Source of the DNA: Blautia sp.
Lineage (GTDB): Bacteria; Bacillota; Clostridia; Lachnospirales; Lachnospiraceae
NCBI GenBank assembly: GCA_017475035.1
Contig: JAFVGK010000094.1
Span: 1 to 46,029, forward strand
DNA: 46,029 bases
Reading direction: 5' to 3'
The translations under genes and the position numbers were made by a program. Positions 26,522 through 34,859 of the stretch are shown here, piece after piece. Positions within the stretch are counted from its first letter, which is position 1. Each line of letters opens with the position of its first letter. Below the pieces are notes generated by a model that worked only from the letters and a program-made list of their open reading frames with translations, was not told the DNA's origin and searched no databases.

Positions 26522-26651
26522 GTCTCCTCCTCCCTTAACGAAGTCTTGTCCGTTGACTCAATATTCTCGGACGACGATTCAGCTGCTTCGGCAGTCGGGC
26601 TGCCGAAGACAAAATCAGTCTCCTCCCACAACACAGTTTTGTACGTTGAAT
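26522..26651 (-). repeat. dispersed Shine-Dalgarno-bearing repeat, copy D (longest)
   Basis: This copy shows one and a half units: CTCCTCCC...ACGACGATTC, the hairpin CTTCGGCAGTCGGGCTGCCGAAG (its arms at 26587-26608), then a second CTCCTCCCACAACACAGTTTTG half unit. The minus-strand end provides the ribosome site of the 879-residue surface protein. Confidence 0.8.
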
Positions 26652-26678
26652 TTTCCGGCATTTATACTCTGTAAAAAA

Positions 26679-26708
26679 ATTATACTCTATAAAAGAAGGA
26701 TGTGTCAA
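26679..26708 (-). promoter_or_regulatory. promoter of the surface-protein gene
   Basis: Minus-strand -35 TTGACA (26703-26708) and perfect -10 TATAAT (26679-26684) with an 18-base spacer. Repeat copy D lies entirely in the leader. From 26709 to 26940 I see no gene, and no convincing promoter for the rightward neighbour. Confidence 0.75.
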
Positions 26709-26957
26709 TCTTGAACAGCTTTGGGCGAGGGCTCTCCGGAATCAGATTTACGATAAAGATAAACGCGCCTGTACATTTGATGGATATATGTTGGACAGCA
26801 TGATGTATACTTTTCTCATCATAAAGAAGCAATCATATGGACGGCCGCATTTAATAAACAGATCCATTCTCCCGGCTATCCTGATGATTGTTCTATGATT
26901 CTGAGACATGAAGGGTCATTAAAAAGGAACGTATGATATGAAAGGAAGGGAATAACT

Positions 26958-27587
26958 ATGTTCAGAAAATTGAAAACCGGTACATTTCTTGCTTTCGTTC
27001 TGATCGCTTTTGCGTTCGCTGTCTCAACGAATGCACATGCTGCCGTCTCAAAGGTACCTCAGCAGATCACGGCAAGCAAAACAAACATCACTTTTACGCA
27101 AAAGAAGACGCAGAAAATCTGGATTACCGGTGTCATGCGCTCGCTTTCCTGCAGCTTTGATAACGGCGCTGTGATCGATGTCAACCTTGTAAGTGCTTCC
27201 GAGCTGAGAATTACGCCCAAGAAAAACGGTACCGCCAATGTTTACCTGACCGCCTCTGCCTGGGGAAATTACGCGCAGTCCAATACGATCAGAATCAAGG
27301 TGAAGGTCCAGCTCACGAGCGGCAGACTTCCGCAGCCCATCACCGCCAGCGCAACCAGCCTTGTCCTGAAAAAAGGAAAATCACAGAAGATTTCTCTCCT
27401 GGGCGTACAGACCTCTGTGAGATGCTCCTGGGATAACGACAGCGTCATATCCGTAAGGCTTGACAGCGTATCCAGGCTCACCGTGACCGCCAAAAAGAAG
27501 GGAACCGCGATCATCACCCTCTTTGCTCCCAGAAACGCTGTCTTTAAACGATCGAACATCATAAAAATCAAAGTCAAAGTAAAGTAA
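26958..27587 (+). CDS. secreted protein of two tandem Ig-like repeats
   Basis: 209-residue exported protein with signal peptide (about 1-29, ending AHA) followed by two homologous modules of about 85 residues. They begin QQITASKTNITFTQKKTQKI and QPITASATSLVLKKGKSQKI and end NTIRIKVKVQ and NIIKIKVKVK. Each has one cysteine at the same place (LSCSFDN / VRCSWDN). The modules resemble bacterial Ig-like (BIG2-type) domains, which are common in surface proteins. No enzyme or anchor is seen. ATG after AAAGGAAGGGA. It is a single gene between a divergent surface-protein gene and a strong terminator. Confidence 0.7.
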   Translation: MFRKLKTGTFLAFVLIAFAFAVSTNAHAAVSKVPQQITASKTNITFTQKKTQKIWITGVMRSLSCSFDNGAVIDVNLVSASELRITPKKNGTANVYLTASAWGNYAQSNTIRIKVKVQLTSGRLPQPITASATSLVLKKGKSQKISLLGVQTSVRCSWDNDSVISVRLDSVSRLTVTAKKKGTAIITLFAPRNAVFKRSNIIKIKVKVK

Positions 27588-27617
27588 AGTATTCAGAAAA
27601 AAGTTTTGCAAAACGGC

Positions 27618-27673
27618 GCAGGACATATTCAGCCACGGTAAGATCACCGCAGCTGAATATGTCCTGCTTTTTT
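27618..27673 (+). terminator. terminator after the Ig-like protein gene
   Basis: GCAGGACATATTCAGC and GCTGAATATGTCCTGC form a perfect 16-bp stem with an 18-base loop, followed by T6. Confidence 0.9.
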
Positions 27674-27812
27674 ATTCCCGTCATGCGGAAAACCTCCGAT
27701 GTACCATTCTGTACCGAATGATTCCCCTGCAGCAGCCTTCCTTTGCTGCCTCGGAAAAAGGCCCTGGCCGACCGTCGCCGACAGGTGACATCTTCCTTCG
27801 GACATCTCCGGA

Positions 27813-27842
27813 GAAAAAAAAACAGGCATCTTTCGATACCTG
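27813..27842 (-). terminator. terminator of tRNA-Arg
   Basis: Minus-strand CAGGTATC-GAAA-GATGCCTG followed by T9, 12 bases after the tRNA 3' end. A GNRA tetraloop and long T-run make this a textbook intrinsic terminator. Confidence 0.9.
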
Positions 27843-27854
27843 CTGTCTTTTAAG

Positions 27855-27928
27855 CGTGCGTTAGAGGATTCGAACCCCCGACCTTTTGGTCCGTAGCCAA
27901 ACGCTCTATCCAGCTGAGCTAAACGCAC
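27855..27928 (-). tRNA. tRNA-Arg (anticodon ACG)
   Basis: The reverse complement has acceptor GTGCGTT/AACGCAC, D-arm GCTCAGCTGGATAGAGC, anticodon stem TTTGG/CCAAA around CTACGGA, and T-arm GGGGGTTCGAATCCTC. Anticodon ACG is normally edited to ICG and reads CGU/CGC/CGA. The 3' CCA is not encoded. Confidence 0.96.
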
Positions 27929-27958
27929 ATTTTGCTGCCGTTCCTTGCAACAAATGGT

Positions 27959-27987
27959 ATCTTACCTCATCTCCTGGTTTTTGTCAA
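27959..27987 (-). promoter_or_regulatory. promoter of tRNA-Arg
   Basis: Minus-strand -35 TTGACA (27982-27987), 17-base spacer, -10 TAAGAT (27959-27964), about 30 bases before the tRNA. Confidence 0.78.
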
Positions 27988-28066
27988 GGGATTTTTTAAA
28001 TTTTCACTGTTTTTTTCATTTTTAGTGCAGTATCAATTTAAAGCTTTAGTGCGGCAAATTTTTCTC

Positions 28067-28095
28067 TTGCATTTCTCTTTTCTCTCCTATATAAT
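28067..28095 (+). promoter_or_regulatory. promoter of the amino-acid symporter gene
   Basis: -35 TTGCAT (28067-28072), 17-base spacer, perfect -10 TATAAT (28090-28095). The roughly 100-base leader contains two small hairpins (GGGCA.../TTGCCC near 28115-28140 and TGCGT/ACGCA near 28150-28165), which may be regulatory but do not match a glycine riboswitch. Confidence 0.75.
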
Positions 28096-28203
28096 CCATT
28101 ACTGTGAATTCCCGGGCAGATAAACTTTCAGATTTGCCCATAATGACATCTGCGTTTCAGACGCACATGGTCATAATCAAGGAAAAAGGAAAGGAGTTCT
28201 TTT

Positions 28204-29706
28204 ATGATCGAAACCATCACCAAAATAAACGGCACCCTCAACGGTATCGTCTGGGGCTGGCCCGCCTTGATTCTGCTTGCTTTCGTCGGCATCCTTCTGA
28301 CGCTTCTCACCCGGTTCTTCCAGATTTCCCATTTCGGATACTGGATGAAGCATACGATCGGCGCGATCTTTGGCGAAAAGCACGTGACCGCACACACAGG
28401 AGATAAAACCATCTCCCAGTTTCAGTCCCTTTGTACGGCGCTCGCCGCTACCGTCGGTACCGGCAATATCGTCGGTGTCGCAGGCGCCATTGCTGTCGGC
28501 GGCCCCGGAGCAGTCTTCTGGATGTGGCTGATCGCTTTCTTCGGAATGATGACAAACTATTCCGAAAATGTTCTCGGTATCCTTTACCGTAAGAAAAACG
28601 AGAAAGGTGAATGGTGCGGAGGCGCGATGTACTATCTTCGCGACGGACTCGGAAGCAAAAAGGGATGTAAGCAGATCGGCGCATTTCTCGCCATTCTCTT
28701 TTCCTGCTTCTGTCTTCTGGCATCCTTCGGTATCGGAAATATGAGCCAGGTCAACAGTATGGTCAATAACGTCAATCACGCATTCGGCGTTCCCATGGTT
28801 GCCACAGGCATTTTCCTGTTCATCGCAGTTTCCCTGGTCATTATCGGCGGTCTGAAGCGTATCGCGGCCTTTACGGAAAAGCTTGTTCCCTTCATGGTCA
28901 TCCTGTATCTCATCGGGACACTGATCATCATTATTATGCACGCCGGTCAGATCCCCGCTGTATTCGTTTCTATCTTCCGCGGCGCTTTTGCCTTACAATC
29001 AGCGGCCGGCGGCGTAGTCGGTTCAGGCATCGCCCTCGCTATGCAGATGGGTATGAAGAGAGGCGTGTTCTCGAATGAAGCAGGTTTAGGTTCTTCCGTC
29101 ATGGTTCATTCCAGCTCCAACGTCAAAGAGCCTGTCCGTCAGGGTATGTGGGGTATTTTTGAGGTATTTGCGGATACCATCGTTGTCTGTACTTTGACAG
29201 CCTTCACCATCCTCACCAGCGGAACCATTGACCTTGCCACCGGAACAATGACAGAAGCGGCGGCCGCTGTCGGCAGCAGTTCCCTTGTCAGCTATTCCTT
29301 TGAGCAGACCTTCGGCAGAGTCGGAGCAGGCTTTATCGCGCTGGCCATCCTTCTCTTTGCCTATTCTACCGTACTTGGCTGGAGCCATTACGGAGCCACT
29401 GCCTGCGAGTACCTTTTCGGCACAAAATCTGTCGTTTTTTACCGTATCATTTTCTCAGCCATTGTTTTCACCGGCTCCGTCATCGAGGCGCAGCTTGCCT
29501 GGGATATCTCCGATACCTTCAACGGACTGATGATGCTCCCCAACCTGATCGGCGTCCTGGTCCTCTCTCCTATCGTCATGCAATGCACACGCAACTATGT
29601 TGACCGCAGGATAAAGGGAAAGACCGATGTGGAGCCTATGCTTTCCATGTTCCCGGACATCCAGGAAATGCAGAAGCAGGCCGTGATCACAGAGGGAGAC
29701 GACTGA
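28204..29706 (+). CDS. sodium:alanine/glycine symporter, AgcS/AlsT family
   Basis: 500-residue cation-coupled importer of alanine and/or glycine in the cytoplasmic membrane, with about ten membrane helices. The family signature GGPGAVFWMWLIAFFGM (about 99-115) is clear, as are TLLTRFFQISHFGYW near the N-terminus, the TGNIVGVAGA loop and the substrate region SNEAGLGSS. Length is normal. ATG after AAAGGAGTT. Single gene with its own promoter and terminator. Confidence 0.94.
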   Translation: MIETITKINGTLNGIVWGWPALILLAFVGILLTLLTRFFQISHFGYWMKHTIGAIFGEKHVTAHTGDKTISQFQSLCTALAATVGTGNIVGVAGAIAVGGPGAVFWMWLIAFFGMMTNYSENVLGILYRKKNEKGEWCGGAMYYLRDGLGSKKGCKQIGAFLAILFSCFCLLASFGIGNMSQVNSMVNNVNHAFGVPMVATGIFLFIAVSLVIIGGLKRIAAFTEKLVPFMVILYLIGTLIIIIMHAGQIPAVFVSIFRGAFALQSAAGGVVGSGIALAMQMGMKRGVFSNEAGLGSSVMVHSSSNVKEPVRQGMWGIFEVFADTIVVCTLTAFTILTSGTIDLATGTMTEAAAAVGSSSLVSYSFEQTFGRVGAGFIALAILLFAYSTVLGWSHYGATACEYLFGTKSVVFYRIIFSAIVFTGSVIEAQLAWDISDTFNGLMMLPNLIGVLVLSPIVMQCTRNYVDRRIKGKTDVEPMLSMFPDIQEMQKQAVITEGDD

Positions 29707-29799
29707 CGTTCTTTTGTGTAATGTGATCTTTCCATAACAGACAGCGGTTCATCCGCAGATAAACGACGGTTCTCCGGCTGTTTCAGACTACGGTTCATC

Positions 29800-29837
29800 A
29801 AAAAAGCTTGCACGGTTCGCTGTGTAAGCTTTTTTTA
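29800..29837 (+). terminator. terminator after the symporter gene
   Basis: AAAAAAGCTTGCAC pairs with GTGTAAGCTTTTTT (one G.T pair) around an 8-base loop, followed by T7. It lies 94 bases after the stop codon. Confidence 0.85.
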
Positions 29838-29880
29838 ATGGACACACTCCGATAAATAATACCGGTGTAAAGTGATTCTC

Positions 29881-29950
29881 CTCTTCCCGCCTGTAACGAA
29901 GTCCGGTACATCGACTCATTGTTTTCGGATGATGTTTTTATTGTCCGGCG
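29881..29950 (-). repeat. dispersed Shine-Dalgarno-bearing repeat, copy E (degraded, orphan)
   Basis: TAACGAAGTCCGGTACATCG and TTTTCGGATGATG match the outer part of copies A-D, but the GGAGG end is mutated (CTCTTCCCGCC) and no leftward gene begins here. It is apparently a decaying copy. Confidence 0.5.
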
Positions 29951-29983
29951 CTTTACTTTTTTGCTTTTCTTTCACATTTCTGA

Positions 29984-30012
29984 TTGTAAGACATGCTGAA
30001 TCATGGTACAAT
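29984..30012 (+). promoter_or_regulatory. promoter of the DegV gene
   Basis: -35 TTGTAA (29984-29989), 17-base spacer, -10 TACAAT (30007-30012), about 90 bases before the start codon. Confidence 0.65.
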
Positions 30013-30100
30013 CGATTCATTATCCTTTAAACACTTTCAGGATATTTTATAATGACAATGGTTTAATTTCAGCATCATTCGTTAACAGGAGTATAAACCA

Positions 30101-30967
30101 ATGCAGACAGCCATTATTACAGATACAAATAGTGGAATCTCCGTAGAGGAAGGACGCGGTATGGGACTTTTCGTATTGCCCATGCCGGTCATTATCGATG
30201 GCAAAGATTACCTCGAAGGAGACAACATGACTCACAGTCAGCTTTATCAGGCTATTCTGGATGGTCGTGATGTATCCTCTTCCCAGCCCTCTCCGGGCAG
30301 CATATTAGACCTTTGGGATTTCATTTTTTCCAGCGGTTATGAAGAAGCTGTTTATATCCCCATGTCCAGCGGGTTATCCGGATCCTGTGCCGCTGCGCAG
30401 GCTCTGGCATCTGATTATCCTCATAAAGTAGAAGTCGCTGACAACCATCGCATCTCCGTAACGCTCCACGATTCCGTTCTGGAAGCCCTTGATATGGCGA
30501 AGGAGGGATATGACGCCGCATCGATCCGAAAATATCTGGAAGATACCGCATATGATTCCAGTATCTATATTGCGGTCAATTCCCTCGAGCTTCTCCGCAA
30601 AAGCGGACGGGTCACCCCGGCAGCGGCAGCCATCGCGCAGGTTATGCATCTCAAACCCATTCTGACCATTCAGGGCGGGAAGCTGGATACCTTTTCTAAA
30701 GCGCGGGGCATGAAACAGACCGAACATAAAATCCTCGACGCCGTAGCCGAAGACCTCCGCTCCCGTTTCGCGGCTTACCCCGCTGACAGAATCAGTATCG
30801 GCGCCGCCGGAACCTTTGCGAAAGCCGAAGACGAGAGCGCATGGCTCGCAGCCGTGCAGAAAGCATTCCCGGAGCACCCCACTTTTTACGGCAGATTATC
30901 CTGCAGTATTGCCTGTCATGTCAGTGTGGATGCCATCGGTATCGGTGTATCCGTGCTTCGCAAATGA
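30101..30967 (+). CDS. DegV family fatty-acid-binding protein
   Basis: 288-residue soluble protein of the DegV/FakB fold, which holds a fatty acid for phosphorylation by FakA in Gram-positive bacteria. Visible family marks are the N-terminal AIITDTNSGIS, the TSQPSPG-like SSSQPSPGSI loop, MSSGLSGSC, VNSLELLRKSGRV and LKPILTIQGGKL. FakB function is known for some members only, so a fatty-acid carrier role is inferred. ATG after ACAGGAG. Single gene. Confidence 0.92.
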   Translation: MQTAIITDTNSGISVEEGRGMGLFVLPMPVIIDGKDYLEGDNMTHSQLYQAILDGRDVSSSQPSPGSILDLWDFIFSSGYEEAVYIPMSSGLSGSCAAAQALASDYPHKVEVADNHRISVTLHDSVLEALDMAKEGYDAASIRKYLEDTAYDSSIYIAVNSLELLRKSGRVTPAAAAIAQVMHLKPILTIQGGKLDTFSKARGMKQTEHKILDAVAEDLRSRFAAYPADRISIGAAGTFAKAEDESAWLAAVQKAFPEHPTFYGRLSCSIACHVSVDAIGIGVSVLRK

Positions 30968-31000
30968 TCAGCAGCCCCTTTACCGCATGAAGAATACAGG

Positions 31001-31068
31001 AGCGCATAGATAAAAGCCTGATTCTGCGCGAGCTCCTTTTTGCATTGCCTTTTGTCATCTGAATCATA
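31001..31068. repeat. long palindromic intergenic repeat, copy 3 (left arm decayed)
   Basis: The right arm (GAGCTCCTTTTTGCATTGCC to TGAATCAT) matches copies 1 and 2. The left arm keeps only AGATAAAAGCC and GCGC-type fragments. Confidence 0.55.
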
Positions 31069-31081
31069 GGAAAGCATCGAC

Positions 31082-31140
31082 AAAAGCCCGTATTCCCGAC
31101 AGATATTGGTCAACCAAAACTGTCGGGAATACGGGCTTTT
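31082..31140. terminator. bidirectional terminator between DegV and the secreted double-psi-barrel gene
   Basis: AAAAGCCCGTATTCCCGACA and its 21-bp perfect complement (31120-31140) form a long stem with A/T ends on both sides, placed between convergent genes. Confidence 0.9.
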
Positions 31141-31176
31141 CGTAATTCCATACTCCTCACAAAACGAAACTTTTTC

Positions 31177-31911
31177 TTACCAGGTAACGGCAATATCAAG
31201 CTGTTCAGGATTCCAATCCGCAAATCCGCCGGTATCGCACACAATTGCCATGCCAAGGCTGCAGGGTACCAGACTGCCTCTCGGATGTACCTGCAGATTG
31301 GCCGCGCACATAATGTAATCACCCAGCATCTTGCATCCGTCTTCCCTGACCCAATAGGGATCTTCATTTCCCATGCTTCGCATAATACTCACAACGCCTG
31401 ACATATCCAGATTATAATATGTTTCTTTCCCGCTTGGTCCCATCACGGTTCCTGACATGGTGTTCAGCACGGGACCGTCCCACTCAAAGGCAGAAGTAAA
31501 GCTCTCCTCTTCTTCCGCTGTTTCATCTACCACCACAGGAACCGTCAGTGCCTTCGTGATGCTGGTAACGGCCTCATCCATAGTCCCGGAGGTAAACATT
31601 TCCTCTGCCTCAACAGAAATCAGCTTTCTCGCCTTAAGGCTCTCTTCCTCCAGAATCTCTTCCATCGGAAGCTCTTCCGCAACAGACGCTTCCGCATACG
31701 GAACCTCTGCCTCCATGGCTTCAGGGATGCCCACAGGTCCGCTGGTAAAATCAATCGTAACGGCCTTTTTCACAGCTGCTTCAACACCTGTGCCGGAAGA
31801 GAAATTCTCTGCCGCGCACACACCGGATTCACAGAATAATACTGCGGCTGCAAGGAAAAGTCCGCTCCGTTTTTTTATTGATATTTTTTTCACTAACTTC
31901 ATAAAATTCAT
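31177..31911 (-). CDS. secreted protein with C-terminal double-psi-beta-barrel (3D/RlpA-like) domain
   Basis: 244-residue exported protein. It has a basic N-terminus and a hydrophobic signal (about 17-33, ending GVCA), then an acidic Glu-rich linker (about 60-140). The C-terminal domain (about 145-244) includes GTVMGPSGKETYYNLDMSG, MCAANLQVHPRGSLV and the AIVCDTGGF...LDIAV end. That HPRGS...DTGGF...D order is the pattern of 3D/YuiC-like barrels, some of which are lytic transglycosylases acting on peptidoglycan. Cell-wall hydrolase activity is inferred only. ATG after GAGG. Single gene with a consensus promoter. Confidence 0.65.
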   Translation of the reverse strand: MNFMKLVKKISIKKRSGLFLAAAVLFCESGVCAAENFSSGTGVEAAVKKAVTIDFTSGPVGIPEAMEAEVPYAEASVAEELPMEEILEEESLKARKLISVEAEEMFTSGTMDEAVTSITKALTVPVVVDETAEEEESFTSAFEWDGPVLNTMSGTVMGPSGKETYYNLDMSGVVSIMRSMGNEDPYWVREDGCKMLGDYIMCAANLQVHPRGSLVPCSLGMAIVCDTGGFADWNPEQLDIAVTW

Positions 31912-31981
31912 AAACTAAACCTCATTTCGTAATCGTTTCATGACAAAATATGTCTCAGGCATTTCAACGTATTACATGGAG

Positions 31982-32010
31982 ATTATACTCCTTTTACGTA
32001 TGTTTGTCAA
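31982..32010 (-). promoter_or_regulatory. promoter of the secreted barrel protein gene
   Basis: Minus-strand -35 TTGACA (32005-32010), 17-base spacer, -10 TATAAT (31982-31987): a perfect consensus match. Confidence 0.85.
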
Positions 32011-32089
32011 TTCACGGAAAAACACAGGCAAATCGGGTAACGGTGTCATATCATACGCCGGCGGGAGCCTGATTTGTAATCTTCATTTA

Positions 32090-32118
32090 TTGACAACATT
32101 TTCATTCTATGCTTTACT
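32090..32118 (+). promoter_or_regulatory. promoter of the PTS IIC-like gene
   Basis: -35 TTGACA (32090-32095) with -10 TTTACT (32113-32118) after 17 bases. TACTAT two bases further is an alternative -10. Confidence 0.55.
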
Positions 32119-32165
32119 ATACTCGACATGAAATAGGATGCTCACGAAGGAAAGGTATCTTTATT

Positions 32166-33236
32166 ATGAATATCAAAGCGTTCCTGAAGAAAAAAAATAT
32201 TGAAATCTCTGCCCGGAGATATGGCATCGATGCCTTAGGCGCCATGGCTCAGGGTTTATTCTGTTCCCTGCTGATCGGAACCATCATCCGTACACTCGGA
32301 CAGCAGCTCGGCTGGGCATTTATGACGGATATCGGCACGTATGCCATGTCTGTCTCCGGTCCTGCCATGGCCGTTGCCATTGGGTACGCCCTGAAGGCCG
32401 ATCCCATGGTCCTCTTCTCTCTGGCAGCCGTAGGCTGGGCAGCAAACGCTGAGGGAGGCGCAGGAGGACCGCTTGCCGTCCTGCTTATCGCTATTATCTC
32501 TGCAGAATGCGGGAAAGCCGTTTCCAAAGAAACAAAGGTCGATATTCTCGTAACCCCGTTCGTTACGATCTTCGTCGGGGTAGCCCTGGCAAAGCTGATT
32601 GCTCCGCCGATCGGAACCGGCGCAAATGTATTCGGTCTGGTGATTGACCGGGCGACCAGATTACAGCCTTTCTGGATGGGCATCGCCGTTTCGGTACTTG
32701 TAGGCATCGCGCTGACACTGCCTGTTTCTTCCGCCGCTATCTGCTCTGTCCTGGGTCTGACCGGAATTGCCGGCGGCGCTGCCGTAGCCGGCTGCTGCGC
32801 CCAGATGATCGGCTTTGCAGTGATTTCTTTCCGCGAAAACCGTTGGGGCGGTCTGATCAGTCAGGGGCTTGGAACATCGATGCTCCAGATGCCGAACATC
32901 GTACGTAATCCACGGATCTGGATTGCTCCGATTCTGGCTTCCGCTGTCACGGGTCCGCTGGCGACCTGTGTCTTTGGTCTGGAGATGAACGGAGCTCCCA
33001 TCAATTCCGGCATGGGTACCTGCGGTCTTTGCGGGCAGATCGGGATATGGACAGGATGGCTCGAGCCAAGCGAAACCGCCGCTGCGAAAGGCGCGGTTGC
33101 CATCACGCCTACCGCGTTCCATTGGCTTGGACTGATTCTCATCTGCTTCGTCCTTCCCGCGATCCTCTCCCTTCTCATTCATCTGGCCTGCCGCCGTCTG
33201 GGATGGGTGAAAGACGGAGATCTGACTCTTTCATAA
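32166..33236 (+). CDS. PTS transporter subunit IIC-like membrane protein (PTS_EIIC_2 family)
   Basis: 356-residue polytopic membrane protein with about nine hydrophobic segments. N-terminal SARRYGIDALGAMAQGLFCS and central IGTGANVFGLVIDR and GMGTCGLCGQIG match the stand-alone EIIC_2-like family from memory. There is no IIA or IIB domain, no His/Cys phosphorylation site and no PTS partner gene nearby, so sugar phosphorylation is unproven and it may be a plain transporter. Start at 32166 after GAAAGG. The in-frame ATG at 32109 overlaps the promoter and is rejected. Convergent with aqpZ. Confidence 0.72.
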   Translation: MNIKAFLKKKNIEISARRYGIDALGAMAQGLFCSLLIGTIIRTLGQQLGWAFMTDIGTYAMSVSGPAMAVAIGYALKADPMVLFSLAAVGWAANAEGGAGGPLAVLLIAIISAECGKAVSKETKVDILVTPFVTIFVGVALAKLIAPPIGTGANVFGLVIDRATRLQPFWMGIAVSVLVGIALTLPVSSAAICSVLGLTGIAGGAAVAGCCAQMIGFAVISFRENRWGGLISQGLGTSMLQMPNIVRNPRIWIAPILASAVTGPLATCVFGLEMNGAPINSGMGTCGLCGQIGIWTGWLEPSETAAAKGAVAITPTAFHWLGLILICFVLPAILSLLIHLACRRLGWVKDGDLTLS

Positions 33237-33246
33237 AGTATTGCCA

Positions 33247-33291
33247 TAAAAAAAACCTCCCCCTGTTTCATAAACAGAAGGAGGTTTTTTA
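33247..33291. terminator. bidirectional terminator between the IIC-like gene and aqpZ
   Basis: AAAAAACCTCC pairs with GGAGGTTTTTT, with an inner CTGTTT/AAACAG stem. A8 and T6 runs allow use in both directions. Confidence 0.88.
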
Positions 33292-33309
33292 TTCATTCCT
33301 GATTATATC

Positions 33310-33957
33310 TTATTCCGCAAAGAATTTTCCGCAGATTGCTGCAACTGCCGCGCCAATCAACGGACCAACGATGAATACCCAGACATTGGCAAGGGCAGCG
33401 CCGCCGACGAAGATAGCCGGTCCTAAGGATCTGGCCGGATTTACGGAAGTTCCGGTCAGGCCGATGCCGATGATGTGTACCAGTACGAGGGTAAGACCAA
33501 TGATCAGGCCTGCAATCGCGGAATTCTCAACCTTGCTGGTCACCTGGATGATAACAAAGATAAATACGAAGGTAAGAATCGCCTCGATCAGCAGAGAAAG
33601 AGCAACGTTGTCATTGAACAGACCATTCGTGCCAAGACCGCTTCCTGCTCCCCAGATCGGCAGCATCAGAGCCGCGCCTGCAACCGCGCCAAGCACCTGT
33701 GCGATCACATAAAGGACGAACTCACCGATTTCAAGCTTACCGCTCAGGAACATCGCGAAAGAAACTGCCGGATTAACATGGCAGCCGGAAACTCCTCCGA
33801 TCGCGTAAGCCATCGCCATAACGGTAAGACCGAATGCGAAAGCGGTAAGAATGTAGCCGGAACCGGCAGCCGGATCACAGCCTACTGTACAAGCCGTTCC
33901 ACAGCCGATAAAGACCAGGCACAGGGTTCCCAAAAACTCCGCCACAAACTTTTTCAT
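33310..33957 (-). CDS. aqpZ: aquaporin Z-type water channel
   Basis: 215-residue MIP channel with six membrane helices and two half-helix NPA motifs (62-64 and 173-175). The four selectivity-filter residues of AqpZ are all conserved: F42, H161, T170 and R176. This points to a water channel rather than a glycerol facilitator. N-terminus MKKFVAEFLGT. Start at 33957 after AGAAAGGAG. A longer reading frame to 34089 has no ribosome site. The upstream 33958-34227 contains no gene. It includes a perfect 10-bp palindrome TAACCGGTTA (34114-34123) that could be an operator. Confidence 0.94.
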   Translation of the reverse strand: MKKFVAEFLGTLCLVFIGCGTACTVGCDPAAGSGYILTAFAFGLTVMAMAYAIGGVSGCHVNPAVSFAMFLSGKLEIGEFVLYVIAQVLGAVAGAALMLPIWGAGSGLGTNGLFNDNVALSLLIEAILTFVFIFVIIQVTSKVENSAIAGLIIGLTLVLVHIIGIGLTGTSVNPARSLGPAIFVGGAALANVWVFIVGPLIGAAVAAICGKFFAE

Positions 33958-34227
33958 CTCTTTTTCTCCTTTCTGAAAGTAGTTTGTCATTTGCCGTCGG
34001 GGCATCCCCGGCGGACGCTTCGACACACGTCTCCCAAAAGTATTAACGTATGTGCCTATACTATGAACTATTTTTGCCCCAAAGTCCATAGTTTTTTTTC
34101 AAAAAAATAAAATTAACCGGTTACTTTTCATATATTCTTTTTACGATAGCCCGTCAATTCATACAAACGTATCCGACTCGACCGTTAATGCCATATCTGC
34201 AATTTTTCAGAAGAAACCACTCGCTTC

Positions 34228-34256
34228 TTCACAATGCCCCGGCGCAGTGTTATAAT
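34228..34256 (+). promoter_or_regulatory. promoter of the GNAT gene
   Basis: -35 TTCACA (34228-34233), 17-base spacer, perfect -10 TATAAT (34251-34256). Confidence 0.7.
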
Positions 34257-34323
34257 ACCTCCTTGTACCGGTCCGTCCGGATTACCGAAGCATTCAAAAA
34301 AAAGCAGAAAGGACAAAAATATC

Positions 34324-34794
34324 ATGACTATCCGCAGAGCTATGCAGCACGACATCAGAGGAATCAACCGGCTTTTGCACCAGGTCGAGGACGTACATCA
34401 GAAAGGAAGGCCGGATCTGTTTAAACCCGGCGCAAAAAAATACACGGATGAGGAGCTTTCCGTCCTGATCGACGACGATACACGTCCCATCTTTGTCTGC
34501 GTAAATGAGCAGGATGACGTTCTGGGATACGCTTTCTGCATACTGGAGGATCATAGTCCCGAGCATGTCCTGACGGACATTCTCTCTCTGTATATTGATG
34601 ATCTTTGTGTAGAAGAAAATCAGAGAGGAAAGCATATCGGAAGCCAGATATATGAATATGTGACACGCTATGCCAAAGAAGCGGGCTGCTACAATATCAC
34701 CCTGAATGTCTGGGAATGTAATCCCGGAGCAAAACGTTTTTACGAAGCACTCGGATTGACCCCCTACAAAACCTGTATGGAAAAAATCCTGTAA
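34324..34794 (+). CDS. GNAT-family N-acetyltransferase
   Basis: 156-residue acetyl-CoA-dependent acyltransferase of unknown substrate. Motif A reads LCVEENQRGKHIGSQIYEYV (about 96-115) with the Q/RxxGxG-type pyrophosphate loop, and the C-terminal NPGAKRFYEALGL is typical of GNAT. Start at 34324 after AGAAAGGA. An upstream ATG at 34234 lies at the promoter and is rejected. Single gene, convergent with the GH78-like gene. No obvious terminator in the 65-base gap. Confidence 0.88.
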   Translation: MTIRRAMQHDIRGINRLLHQVEDVHQKGRPDLFKPGAKKYTDEELSVLIDDDTRPIFVCVNEQDDVLGYAFCILEDHSPEHVLTDILSLYIDDLCVEENQRGKHIGSQIYEYVTRYAKEAGCYNITLNVWECNPGAKRFYEALGLTPYKTCMEKIL

Positions 34795-34859
34795 TAATGA
34801 ACCCGAAATTTCACTGCATCGGCAAAATCCGATTCCGCGAATCGCTTCGCCGAAGCTCC

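Noticed and set aside
28096-28203. Glycine riboswitch before the AgcS symporter
   Set aside because: The leader is only about 100 bases with two small hairpins. The conserved tandem glycine-aptamer cores are not visible.
33310-34089. Longer aquaporin with a 44-residue N-terminal extension
   Set aside because: The extension is Arg/Pro-rich and has no ribosome site. AGAAAGGAG precedes the ATG at 33957, and all MIP motifs are retained.
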